In this document: one piece after another, positions 1-7,068 of the stretch
Layout: the number at the start of each line of letters is the position of its first letter
How positions within the stretch are numbered: position 1 is the stretch's first letter
The notes under the pieces: generated by a model
Told to the model about the DNA's origin: nothing
Databases searched by the model: none
What the model saw: only the letters and a program-made list of their open reading frames with translations
Program-made: the position numbers and the translations under genes
Source: Clostridia bacterium
GTDB taxonomy: Bacteria; Bacillota; Clostridia; Christensenellales; CAG-1252
DNA: 12,085 bases
Reading direction: 5' to 3'
Assembly (NCBI GenBank): GCA_017615515.1
Contig: JAFZZX010000152.1
Location: forward strand, 1-12,085

Positions 1-738
1 GACGGGCTCGCCCCGCTCATCCACGAGGACGGTGGGGAGGACAAATTCGTCCGTCACGCCGTTCTCATAGCTCTTCTTCATCGCCTCGACGGGACAGCGC
101 TCTTTCACGCCCTCTCCCATCGTCAGCATATCGTACGCTTTCTGCACGCGGTCCCAAGCATTGTCGCGGTCCATCGCATAGAAACGTCCGGTGATCGTAG
201 CCACCTTCGCCGTGCTGCCGATCTCATCGATAAAATCGCAGATCTCCTGCATGAAGCCCACGCCGCTCGTCGGGGAGACGTCGCGTCCGTCCATAAAACA
301 ATGCACGAAGACCTTCTCCACTCCCTCGGCTTTCGCCGCTTTCAGGAGACCTTTGAGATGGTCGATATGGCTATGCACGCCGCCCGAAGAGAGGAGTCCC
401 ATGAAGTGGAGAGCTTTCCCCTTCTCTTTCGCGCTCTTCATCGCGGAGACGATGGCGGGATTCTCATTGATGGAGCCGTCCTTCACGGCGAGACCGATCC
501 TCGTCAGCTCTTGATAGACGATCCTGCCCGCGCCGATATTCGTATGACCGACTTCGCTATTGCCCATCTGCCCATCGGGAAGTCCGACGGAGAGTCCGCT
601 CGCGCCGATTTGCACCGAAGGATAGGTCTTCATCAAATAGTCGATGAAGGGGGTACCCGCCTGCTTGATCGCGTTGCCTTTTACCTCGGGATTAAGCCCG
701 AAGCCGTCCATAATGACGATCGCGTGAAGTTTTGCCAT
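1..738 (-). CDS. gpmI: 2,3-bisphosphoglycerate-independent phosphoglycerate mutase (5' part, runs off left edge)
   Basis: Cytoplasmic glycolytic enzyme that interconverts 3- and 2-phosphoglycerate using two metal ions (Mn2+) and a phosphoserine intermediate. The first 246 residues are present, roughly half of a family protein of about 510 residues; the rest lies beyond base 1. It opens MAKLHAIVIMDGFGLNP, with metal-binding Asp11. The nucleophile is Ser61 in GQMGNSEVGHTNIGAGR. Further active-site blocks are GGVHSH (about 119-124), DGRDVSP (150-156) and GRFYAMDRD (184-192). The ATG lies only 3 nt after the tpiA stop and has no strong ribosome binding site of its own (the preceding bases are mostly A/T), so translation probably depends on coupling to tpiA. 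It is the last visible gene of the pgk-tpiA-gpmI operon. Identity is very secure; only completeness cannot be judged. Confidence 0.96.
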   Translation of the reverse strand, partial: MAKLHAIVIMDGFGLNPEVKGNAIKQAGTPFIDYLMKTYPSVQIGASGLSVGLPDGQMGNSEVGHTNIGAGRIVYQELTRIGLAVKDGSINENPAIVSAMKSAKEKGKALHFMGLLSSGGVHSHIDHLKGLLKAAKAEGVEKVFVHCFMDGRDVSPTSGVGFMQEICDFIDEIGSTAKVATITGRFYAMDRDNAWDRVQKAYDMLTMGEGVKERCPVEAMKKSYENGVTDEFVLPTVLVDERGEPV

Positions 739-741
739 AAA

Positions 742-1491
742 TCAATAGTTCACAACGAGGCTGAAATCCGGTGCCTTGAGGCTCGCGCCGCCGATCAGAC
801 CGCCGTCGATCTCGGGCATCGCCATCAGCTCCTTGACGTTCTTCGGATTCATCGAGCCGCCGTATTGGATGCGGACGATCTCTTCCGCCGTCTTCTTGCT
901 ATAGAGCTTCGCGATGGTGTCGCGAATGATCTTGATCGTGTCGTTCGCCACTTCGGCGGTCGCGGTCTTTCCGGTGCCGATCGCCCAAACGGGTTCGTAG
1001 GCGACGACGATGTTCTGAAGTTCCGCCTCGGCGACGTCCTTGAAGGCTTCGGTGGTCTGACGGACGAGGACTTCGGCGACTTTGCCGCCTTCGCGCTCTT
1101 CAAGGGTCTCACCGACGCAAATGATCGGCTTCAAGCCCTTGGCAAGAGCCGCCTTGACGCGGGCGTTGACGGTCTGATCGGTCTCGCCGAAATACTGTCT
1201 GCGCTCACTGTGCCCGATGATGACGTAGGTCACGCCGAGCTCGACAAGCATATCCGCGGAGATCTCGCCGGTGAAAGCGCCCTTTTCCGCCCAATGCACG
1301 TTCTCCGCGCCGACCTTGATGTTCGTGCCCTTGGTCAGTTCGACCGCGGTCGCAAGATCGGTGTAGGGGGTGCAGATCACGACTTCCGCCTTCGCGTCTT
1401 TCACGAGGGGGATCAGTTCGGTCACGAGCGCCTTGGTCGCCGCGATCGTATTATTCATTTTCCAGTTACCCGCAATGATAGGAGTTCTCAT
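742..1491 (-). CDS. tpiA: Triosephosphate isomerase
   Basis: Interconverts dihydroxyacetone phosphate and glyceraldehyde 3-phosphate in glycolysis; a cytoplasmic TIM barrel, normally a dimer. The 249 residues match the usual family length of about 250. Catalytic residues are visible: Lys11 in GNWKMNN, His94 in IIGHSERRQYF and Glu166 in VAYEPVWAIGTGKTA, where the following residues form the mobile phosphate-gripping loop 6. Phosphate-binding segments YGGSMNPKN (about 210-218) and GGLIGGASL (about 230-238) are intact. The start is supported by AGAGGT (complement of 1499-1504), 7 nt before the ATG. It follows pgk by 37 nt and precedes gpmI by 3 nt, so all three are probably one transcript. Nothing is unusual about the protein. 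Confidence 0.98.
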   Translation of the reverse strand: MRTPIIAGNWKMNNTIAATKALVTELIPLVKDAKAEVVICTPYTDLATAVELTKGTNIKVGAENVHWAEKGAFTGEISADMLVELGVTYVIIGHSERRQYFGETDQTVNARVKAALAKGLKPIICVGETLEEREGGKVAEVLVRQTTEAFKDVAEAELQNIVVAYEPVWAIGTGKTATAEVANDTIKIIRDTIAKLYSKKTAEEIVRIQYGGSMNPKNVKELMAMPEIDGGLIGGASLKAPDFSLVVNY

Positions 1492-1528
1492 TTTTATTAC
1501 CTCTCTTATATTCGGCTTCAGCCGTTAT

Positions 1529-2842
1529 TTACTTATTGTTCAGGCAGGCGATACCCGGGAGCACCTTGCCCTCGAAGAGTTCGAGGCTCGCGCCGCCGCC
1601 CGTCGAAATGTGGGTCATCTTGTCCGCGAAACCGAGCTGCGCCACAGCAGCCGCGCTGTCGCCGCCGCCGATGATCGTGATCGCGTCCTTTGCGTCCGCG
1701 AGCGCCTTGGCAACGCTCATCGTACCTGCCGCGAGGATCGGATTCTCAAAGACGCCCATCGGGCCGTTCCAAATGACAGACTTCGCCGAAGCGACCGCCT
1801 CTGCGTAGAGGGCGCGGGTCTTGGGACCGATGTCCATACCCATTCTGTCCGCGGGGATCTTGTCGCGATCGAAGACCTTGGTGTCGATCGGCGCGTCGAT
1901 CGGATCGGGGAATTCCGCCGTCGTCACGACGTCCACGGGCAGGAGGAACTTCTTGCCGAGCTTCTCGGCTTTCGCCATCATCTCCTTGCAGTAGTCGATC
2001 TTGGTCTCGTCGAGGAGGGACGTGCCGACCTCGTAGCCCATCGCCTTGAGGAAGGTGTAGCTCATGCCGCCGCCGATGATCAAGGTGTCGCACTTATTGA
2101 GGAGGTTGTCGATGACGTTGAGTTTATCCGCGACCTTGGCACCGCCGAGGATCGCCACGAAGGGACGAGCGGGATGCTCCAAGGTATCCGCCATCACGGA
2201 CAGTTCCTTTTCGATCAGGAAGCCGCAGACCGCGGTCTTCACGAAACCGTACTCCACGATCGCCGCGGTGGTCGCGTGCGAACGGTGTGCAGTGCCGAAT
2301 GCATCGTTCACGTACACGTCGCAGTAAGAAGCGAGCTTCTTGCAGAGCGCTTCGTCTCTCTTCTCCTCGCCCTTATCGAAACGGGTGTTCTCGAGGAGGA
2401 TCACTTCGCCGTCCTTGATCTCCGCAACGAGTTTGTCCGAGCAGGGACCAACGAAATCATCGCTCATCTTGACCTCTTGACCGAGCTTTTTGGAAAGGGC
2501 GACGGCGACCGGCTTCAGAGAGAGCTTGGTCCTGTCCTTCGCGGCTTTCGCCATCATCTCCGCCTCTGCGGCGGGACGCTCCGCCTCGGGCAACGCCTCG
2601 AGCTTGGCTTTCTCTTTCTTATTCAGTCCCCAGCCCTCGGACAGCACGTTGTGCGGCTTGCCCATATGGGAGCAGAGAATGACCTTCGCGCCTTGATCCA
2701 CGAGATACTTGATCGTGGGGAGCGCGCCGTTGATGCGGTTCTCGTCGGTGATCACGCCGTCCTTCATCGGAACGTTGAAATCCACGCGAACGAGGCACCT
2801 CTTGCCTTTTACGTCAATGTCTTTTACGGTAAGTTTATCCAT
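1529..2842 (-). CDS. pgk: Phosphoglycerate kinase with an extra N-domain insertion
   Basis: Transfers phosphate from 1,3-bisphosphoglycerate to ADP, the first ATP-yielding step of glycolysis; cytoplasmic monomer with two domains. Family blocks in order: VRVDFNVPM (about 18-26), [15 protein letters not shown] (33-47), LCSHMGKP (56-63), ILLENTRF (148-155), [12 protein letters not shown] (179-190), [36 protein letters not shown] and the nucleotide-loop region [10 protein letters not shown] / STGGGASLE near the C-terminus. At 437 residues it is about 40 longer than the usual bacterial enzyme of about 395. The excess sits after GKP, roughly residues 65-105, and is rich in Ala, Glu and Lys. The start is set by GAGGTG (complement of 2848-2853), 5 nt before the ATG. 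It is the first gene of the pgk-tpiA-gpmI operon, behind a strong promoter. Confidence 0.97.
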   Translation of the reverse strand: MDKLTVKDIDVKGKRCLVRVDFNVPMKDGVITDENRINGALPTIKYLVDQGAKVILCSHMGKPHNVLSEGWGLNKKEKAKLEALPEAERPAAEAEMMAKAAKDRTKLSLKPVAVALSKKLGQEVKMSDDFVGPCSDKLVAEIKDGEVILLENTRFDKGEEKRDEALCKKLASYCDVYVNDAFGTAHRSHATTAAIVEYGFVKTAVCGFLIEKELSVMADTLEHPARPFVAILGGAKVADKLNVIDNLLNKCDTLIIGGGMSYTFLKAMGYEVGTSLLDETKIDYCKEMMAKAEKLGKKFLLPVDVVTTAEFPDPIDAPIDTKVFDRDKIPADRMGMDIGPKTRALYAEAVASAKSVIWNGPMGVFENPILAAGTMSVAKALADAKDAITIIGGGDSAAAVAQLGFADKMTHISTGGGASLELFEGKVLPGIACLNNK

Positions 2843-2853
2843 AGAAACACCTC
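2843..2853 (-). promoter_or_regulatory. Ribosome binding site of pgk
   Basis: GAGGTG (complement of 2848-2853) stands 5 nt upstream of the pgk ATG. It supports the annotated start and predicts efficient translation. Confidence 0.85.
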
Positions 2854-2873
2854 ACAGGATTTTATTTTCCTTT

Positions 2874-2903
2874 ATTATACGCCTCCGCGCGCGCGATTGT
2901 AAA
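2874..2903 (-). promoter_or_regulatory. SigA-type promoter of the pgk-tpiA-gpmI operon
   Basis: On the minus strand TTTACA (complement of 2898-2903, five of six consensus bases) is followed after 18 nt by a perfect TATAAT (complement of 2874-2879). The -10 ends about 31 nt before the pgk ATG, leaving room for a leader with the GAGGTG ribosome binding site. The spacer contains ten alternating C/G bases (2886-2895). A 6-bp inverted repeat lies just upstream of the -35. Confidence 0.8.
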
Positions 2904-2909
2904 ATAAAA

Positions 2910-2930
2910 TCGATCACTTTATTCGATCGA
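2910..2930. repeat. Inverted repeat upstream of the pgk promoter (possible operator)
   Basis: TCGATC (2910-2915) and GATCGA (2925-2930) are perfect inverted copies separated by 9 nt. They sit 7 nt upstream of the -35 box of the pgk promoter. The position would suit a regulator or an AT-rich upstream element, but six base pairs is short and chance cannot be excluded. It does not resemble an operator I can name. Confidence 0.3.
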
Positions 2931-2970
2931 AAAACCTCTCAAAAAGCCGCCGAGGGCATGGGGAAACAAT

Positions 2971-2989
2971 AAAAATCCGATCTTATCGG
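2971..2989 (-). terminator. Possible short Rho-independent terminator after dus
   Basis: On the minus strand CCGAT-AAG-ATCGG forms a 5-bp stem with a 3-nt loop, followed directly by ATTTTTATT. The left arm and loop include the dus stop codon. The U-rich tail is good but the stem is short, so termination may be partial and some readthrough into pgk is possible. Confidence 0.45.
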
Positions 2990-3930
2990 GAGAAATAATC
3001 GTCGACGACGGCGAAGAGCTCCGTGTAATTCGTCGCGCGGTGGACGCGGTCGCGGATCTCTTTCGCGACGCCCGCTTTGCCCGATGCGTATGCCGTGACG
3101 TGATGTTTCATTAAGTTCACGACGATCCTTTCGGGATATTGTTTTTTCAAAAAGTCGATCTGGAGAAGGATATTCTCCCGTTCGGTCCGATCCACCTTTT
3201 TGCCCGAAATATCCGCAAAAATGCGATAGTTCCCAAGGGCGCCTCTGCCGATCATCACGCCGTCCGCCTCGGTCTCCTTCCTCATTATATCATAATCTCG
3301 CACGGAACGCACGTCCCCATTCGCGATCAAAGGGATCTTCACTGCGTCTCTGACCCTATGGATCGCCGCGCGGTCCACCACGCCCGCATACATTTGATCG
3401 CGGTATCTGCCGTGTACGGTGACCGCCGCCGCGCCTGCCTGCTCGACCGCGCGCGCGACCTTATCCGCCGCAAAATCGCCGATCTCATAGCCGAGGCGCA
3501 TCTTGACCGTGACGGGTCTATTGCTCGCCCCTGCCGCCGCCGCGACGATCTCTCCTGCGAGTACGGGATCCTTGAGGAGCGCGCTCCCTTCCCCATTCTT
3601 CACGATCTTGGGGGCGGGACACCCCATATTGATATCCACGATGTCGATCCCTGCGGGAAGGAGCGCCACCGCCTTCGCGGTGTATTCGGGCGACGCGGAA
3701 AAGAGTTGCGCCGCGAAAGGCGTCTCGATCTCGGTCTTCGCGAGCAACGCTTCGGTCTCACGATTGTGATAGCACAGTCCCTTGGCGCTGACCATCTCGG
3801 AAGTCGTAAGCCCCGCCCCGTACAGCCGCGCCAAATAACGCGCACCTAGGTCGGAATAACCCGCCATCGGCGCGAACAGGGCGCGAGAACTCAGCGCGAT
3901 ATTCCCGATTTTGAGGCCGTCACTCTTCAT
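2983..3930 (-). CDS. dus: tRNA-dihydrouridine synthase, DusB/Nif3R3 type
   Basis: FMN-dependent enzyme that reduces uridines in the tRNA D-loop to dihydrouridine with NAD(P)H; cytoplasmic. The 315 residues suit the bacterial DusB family (about 320). An N-terminal TIM barrel carries APMAGYSD (20-27), DINMGCPAPKIVKNGEGSALL with catalytic Cys104, VKMRLG with Lys143, TVHGRYRDQMYAG with His173, PLIANGDV (200-207) and GVMIGRGALGN (224-234). The C-terminal part is the usual helical tRNA-binding domain. The ATG lies inside the mazG 3' end (11-nt overlap, 3920-3930) with only weak purine-rich bases (AAGTGAAG) upstream, so translation is probably coupled. It is the last gene of the spoVT-flippase-mazG-dus cluster and is followed by a possible weak terminator. 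The family is certain; assignment to the DusB subgroup is inference. Confidence 0.95.
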   Translation of the reverse strand: MKSDGLKIGNIALSSRALFAPMAGYSDLGARYLARLYGAGLTTSEMVSAKGLCYHNRETEALLAKTEIETPFAAQLFSASPEYTAKAVALLPAGIDIVDINMGCPAPKIVKNGEGSALLKDPVLAGEIVAAAAGASNRPVTVKMRLGYEIGDFAADKVARAVEQAGAAAVTVHGRYRDQMYAGVVDRAAIHRVRDAVKIPLIANGDVRSVRDYDIMRKETEADGVMIGRGALGNYRIFADISGKKVDRTERENILLQIDFLKKQYPERIVVNLMKHHVTAYASGKAGVAKEIRDRVHRATNYTELFAVVDDYFSR

Positions 3931-4930
3931 TCTTCACTTGGTTGTAGATCTCGTCTAATTTCTCGAGCCCGACGGTCTTAATGTCGAGCCCCATTTCTTT
4001 GACACGGTTTTCCACCGCGGTAAAACGACGAATAAACTTTTTATTGGAGCGCAAAAGCGCCATTTCGGGGTTGATCCCCTTCTTCCTGAGGACGTTGATC
4101 GCCGCAAAGAGCAAATCGCCCCCTTCGATCTCCTTGTCCTCTTCGTCCGCGGAAAGGAGTTCCGCGAGTTCCTCGCCGACCTTGGTCGCAGCTTCTTCCG
4201 CCGTCGGGAAATCGAATCCGACCGTGGCGGCGTACTTCTGCACTTTGGACGCGCGCATCGCCTGCGGGAGGGTGCCCGCGACGTGGGTCATACGTTCGGA
4301 GGCGCTCTTTTGTTTCTTTTCCTTCATCTTCGCTTGTTCCCAAGCGGCGAGCGCTTCCTCTTGGTTGGTTGCCTTGACCGTGCCGAAAACGTGCGGATGG
4401 CGGAAGATCAACTTTGCGCATAATTCGCTCATCACGTCATATACGTCGTACTCGCCCCCGTCTTCCGCGATCACGGCGTGAAAAGCGCCCTGCAACAGGA
4501 CGTCTCCCGTCTCCTCGCGCATATTCTCAAGGTCGCGCTTGTTGATCGCCTCGACGAGTTCGTACGCCTCTTCCACCGCGTTCTCGCGAATGGTCTCGTG
4601 GGTCTGCGCCTTGTCCCACTCGCAGCCGTCCTCGTCTCTGAGACGATGAATGATATAAATCAGATCGTTGAAATCAAAACGCTTCTTTTTCAGAAAATCA
4701 CGTGCGGAAAAGAAAACCGAAGTCTCGCCGTTCGGCGCGGTCTGCTCCGAAAGAGGCGCCGCCTTATCGCCGATCAGGCAAGTTTCGTCGCCGAGGATAT
4801 GTAGAAGTTTCGCCTTGACCCGCTCGAAGAGGTCGGGAGTCACAGCCGTCACTTCGAGGGACGCGCCACCGGGCGCGCTGAACGCTCTGTTTTCGAGCAA
4901 AGAAATCGCAGATACGACGTATTGGTCCAT
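3920..4930 (-). CDS. mazG: MazG-family nucleoside triphosphate pyrophosphohydrolase with an atypical short N-terminus
   Basis: Hydrolyses (d)NTPs to NMP and pyrophosphate, a housecleaning activity; cytoplasmic, all-alpha, normally dimeric. The 336 residues hold two MazG domains. In the first (about 88-185), Glu120, Glu121 and Glu124 form EExxE and Glu140/Asp143 the second metal motif, preceded by RLRDEDGCEWDKAQTH and followed by RHPHVFG. In the second (about 222-312), Glu253, Glu254 and Glu257 pair with Glu269/Asp272. Both sites therefore look intact. Residues 1-82 match neither MazG nor the roughly 220-residue tetrapyrrole methylase domain of YabN, its apparent counterpart by gene order; I do not recognise this segment. 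The start is secured by AAGGAG (complement of 4937-4942), 6 nt before the ATG, lying inside the end of the flippase gene, which stops 2 nt earlier. It overlaps dus by 11 nt. Confidence 0.93.
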   Translation of the reverse strand: MDQYVVSAISLLENRAFSAPGGASLEVTAVTPDLFERVKAKLLHILGDETCLIGDKAAPLSEQTAPNGETSVFFSARDFLKKKRFDFNDLIYIIHRLRDEDGCEWDKAQTHETIRENAVEEAYELVEAINKRDLENMREETGDVLLQGAFHAVIAEDGGEYDVYDVMSELCAKLIFRHPHVFGTVKATNQEEALAAWEQAKMKEKKQKSASERMTHVAGTLPQAMRASKVQKYAATVGFDFPTAEEAATKVGEELAELLSADEEDKEIEGGDLLFAAINVLRKKGINPEMALLRSNKKFIRRFTAVENRVKEMGLDIKTVGLEKLDEIYNQVKNEE

Positions 4931-4932
4931 AG

Positions 4933-6480
4933 TTATCTCCTTTTCGTCGTCAGGCGGGAAAGGGGCAAAGACTGCAACTCTCCTAAGGAAAAGACCTTCA
5001 TCTTCAGCACCGCGACGAGGTAGACCGTCGAGCCGATCAGCGCGGAAAGGAGAAGTGACAAGATGGGATTGCCGATCAGTAGGACGGGAGCGAGGATCGC
5101 CGCTACCATTATACCACCCGAAGCGGTCACGGTGGCAAGAGTTTTGAAGGCGTTTTCATCTCGCCCCGTGTATTGCAACCATTTCAGCACGTTCAAGATC
5201 GTGGCGAGCGCGTAGGAGACGAGGGTCGCGATCGCGATGCCGAGAATGCCGATACGTGGGATCAACGCAAGCAAAAGCACCACCCTGACGAGCATCGAGA
5301 ACGCCAAGGCTTCTGCGGCGACGGCAGCGCGGTCGATCGCCTGTAACAGCGAAGAAAAGATTTGCGTAAGTGACAAAAAGACCACGCTCCCCGCCCCCAC
5401 GGCAAGCAGACGCGCCGCGACGGCTTGCTCCTCCGCCGAAAAGACGGGATACAGCACCGAAACCACCTGCGGCGCGAGGAGGATCAAGGCAAGGGACGCA
5501 GGCAAAGAAACCACGATCGCGAGCTTCACGGTCAAGGTCGCTTTCCCCTTGAGAGTCCCTATATCGCGGGTCGCCTTGCTTCGGGCGATCAGGGGGATCA
5601 CGGCGATCGCGACCGAGATCACGACCACGACGGGGAAATTGACGATGGAGCTGATCGCCCCCGCATATATGCCGTAGGATGCGACCGCCTCTCCCTGTCC
5701 CACGCCGTGGAGGGCGAGCAATCGAACGATCAACAAACCGTCCAAAAAAGCGGCGACGGGCAGGATCAACCCGTTCAGGCGCAGGGGCAAGCCCTCGGCA
5801 AGCACCTGCCGAAAAGGGACGCGGGGCAAGGGCGCGCGCGATCTCTTCGAAAGGTATAGGATCGAAAGGGTCGCCGTAGCCGTGAACTCGGCGATCGTCA
5901 CCCCCGCAAGAGCCGCCGCACAAGCCGAGGCGATCCCCCTATGGCGAAACAGGCTCGCAAGCAGGAGCCCCGCGCCGAGTTTCACGACCTGCTCGATCAA
6001 GATAGACCAAGCGGTGGGTCTCAGATCCATATTGCCGTTAAACCACCCTTTGATCGCGGACAAAAGCGCGACCAAGGCGACGGACGGCGCGATGATCCGA
6101 TAACCGAGCGCGCCCTCCTCCGCACCCTGCGCCGCCGCGATCCTGCCGCCGAAAAGAAAGAGTGCCGCCGCGATCACGAGAGCGGAGAGCACGCTCTCCG
6201 TCGCCGCAGTCACGAAGTAGCCTTTTGCACCCGATTCGTCCCCTAACGCGAGACGGGCGGAGACGCCACGCGAGATCAGCGTAGCGGAAAAAGCCGACGT
6301 CAGCGCGAGCGCCAATGCGTAGATGCTGAAGATCAGTTGATACAGCCCCACGCCCTCCGCGCCGATGATGTTGGTCAGCGGAATCTTATAAAGAGCGCCC
6401 ACCACTTTCGCCAATAGACTGACGATAGTCAGTGCACCTGCGCGTCGCGCGTATCCTTTATCTGTCGATTTGATCTTCAA
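4933..6480 (-). CDS. SpoVB/YabM-like polysaccharide or lipid II flippase (MATE-like, multi-drug/oligosaccharidyl-lipid/polysaccharide exporter family)
   Basis: Inner-membrane protein of 515 residues, almost entirely hydrophobic helices (about 14 predicted), as expected for the MurJ/SpoVB/Wzx group that flips lipid-linked saccharides outward. The N-terminal block ALTIVSLLAKVVGALYKIPLTNIIGAEGVGLYQ is typical of the family. RGVSARLALGDE follows the second helix, and the paired-basic C-terminus is short. The gene sits directly after spoVT and before mazG, the position of yabM in Bacillus subtilis, so that orthology is likely; spoVB itself is a paralogue. The start is TTG at 6480, giving MKIKSTDKGYARR before the first helix. 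No in-frame ATG lies near, and GGGAG stands about 8 nt upstream. It overlaps the spoVT 3' end by 23 nt, which suggests coupled translation. The transported substrate cannot be read from sequence. Confidence 0.9.
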   Translation of the reverse strand: MKIKSTDKGYARRAGALTIVSLLAKVVGALYKIPLTNIIGAEGVGLYQLIFSIYALALALTSAFSATLISRGVSARLALGDESGAKGYFVTAATESVLSALVIAAALFLFGGRIAAAQGAEEGALGYRIIAPSVALVALLSAIKGWFNGNMDLRPTAWSILIEQVVKLGAGLLLASLFRHRGIASACAAALAGVTIAEFTATATLSILYLSKRSRAPLPRVPFRQVLAEGLPLRLNGLILPVAAFLDGLLIVRLLALHGVGQGEAVASYGIYAGAISSIVNFPVVVVISVAIAVIPLIARSKATRDIGTLKGKATLTVKLAIVVSLPASLALILLAPQVVSVLYPVFSAEEQAVAARLLAVGAGSVVFLSLTQIFSSLLQAIDRAAVAAEALAFSMLVRVVLLLALIPRIGILGIAIATLVSYALATILNVLKWLQYTGRDENAFKTLATVTASGGIMVAAILAPVLLIGNPILSLLLSALIGSTVYLVAVLKMKVFSLGELQSLPLSRLTTKRR

Positions 6481-6976
6481 AGAGCCCGGCTCCCATCGCC
6501 GCGACGGTCTCGTCCGCCTTAGTCGGCGGTTCGTCCGAAGCGAGAATCAACGCGCCGAACAGGTCGCCCGCAGACAAGATCGGTCTGATCACCTCGCCCC
6601 TCGCCTTCTCTTCGCCGAGGGACAGACATTTTCCGTCCGCGTGCACCACGACACGCCGCCCTTCGATGACCTTCCTGAGCTCCTCTCCGATCGGCTGTCC
6701 CGCACGCGGCACCAATGCGCCGTTCGAGGCGATCACGACGTCGCCGTCCGTCACGGCGACAGAGCGCCCCGTCACCTTGCGGATCACCGACACGAGCGAC
6801 CGCGCAAAGCTCTCCATCGAGGAGAGTTCGCTGTACTTTTTCAGCACGACCTCTTCCGCCGTCGTATAGATCTCCAGTTCTTCCCCTTCCCGCATCTTCA
6901 TCGTCTTGCGGATCTCCTTGGGGATCACCACCCTGCCGAGTTCGTCTATTCTTCTCAAGATTCCCGTTGCTTTCAT
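6458..6976 (-). CDS. spoVT: Stage V sporulation protein T (AbrB-family transcription factor)
   Basis: DNA-binding regulator of forespore (SigG-dependent) genes in spore formers. The 172 residues compare with about 178 in Bacillus. Residues 1-50 form the AbrB/SpoVT swapped-hairpin DNA-binding domain, with the signature MKATGILRRIDELGRVVIPKEIRKTM and LKKYS at its end. Residues about 56-172 form the GAF-like ligand domain that completes the tetramer. The ATG at 6976 is chosen because it matches the family start exactly and has GGAGG 5-6 nt upstream; the longer open frame back to 7072 would run through the upstream terminator. The gene begins the spoVT-flippase-mazG-dus cluster and overlaps the next gene by 23 nt. 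Its presence argues for a sporulating ancestry, although SpoVT-like regulators also occur in non-sporulating clostridia. Confidence 0.94.
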   Translation of the reverse strand: MKATGILRRIDELGRVVIPKEIRKTMKMREGEELEIYTTAEEVVLKKYSELSSMESFARSLVSVIRKVTGRSVAVTDGDVVIASNGALVPRAGQPIGEELRKVIEGRRVVVHADGKCLSLGEEKARGEVIRPILSAGDLFGALILASDEPPTKADETVAAMGAGLFEDQIDR

Positions 6977-6991
6977 ACTTCCTCCGCAAGG

Positions 6992-7022
6992 TAGTATGTA
7001 TCGACGTCGGGATCCTATTATA
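6992..7022 (-). promoter_or_regulatory. Candidate spoVT promoter (SigG-like, or SigA -10)
   Basis: Two readings overlap. CATACTA (complement of 6992-6998) fits the SigG -10 pattern exactly, and ATAATA (complement of 7016-7021) 17 nt upstream matches four of six bases of a SigG -35. This would leave a leader of only about 9 nt. Alternatively TATAAT (complement of 7017-7022) is a perfect SigA -10, but no -35 is visible because a terminator stem occupies that position. An 8-bp palindrome, CGACGTCG, lies between them (7002-7009). Some promoter is expected here because a strong terminator precedes spoVT. Confidence 0.35.
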
Positions 7023-7050
7023 AAAAAACGCTCCCTTGCGGGAGACGTTC
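7021..7050 (-). terminator. Rho-independent terminator after the amino acid kinase gene
   Basis: On the minus strand AACG-t-CTCCC, loop GCAA, GGGAG-CGTT forms a 9-bp stem with a single bulged T, followed by an unbroken run of seven T. It lies 19 nt after the stop codon at 7069-7071 and separates the kinase gene from spoVT. Confidence 0.88.
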
Positions 7051-7068
7051 TTTTCCATTTTCCTTCTG

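Noticed and set aside
301..1674. Long plus-strand open frame (457 codons) opposite gpmI and tpiA
   Set aside because: It is antisense to two genes with intact catalytic motifs, has no recognisable protein features, and is explained by GC-rich codon use.
1370..2902. Long plus-strand open frame (510 codons) opposite pgk
   Set aside because: Antisense shadow of pgk; its translation is Arg/His/Asp-rich with no domain-like pattern, and it begins inside tpiA.
2932..2965. Second terminator between dus and pgk (GCCCTCGGCGGC before TTTTTG)
   Set aside because: Only three to four base pairs can form with a long loop, so the T-run lacks a real stem.
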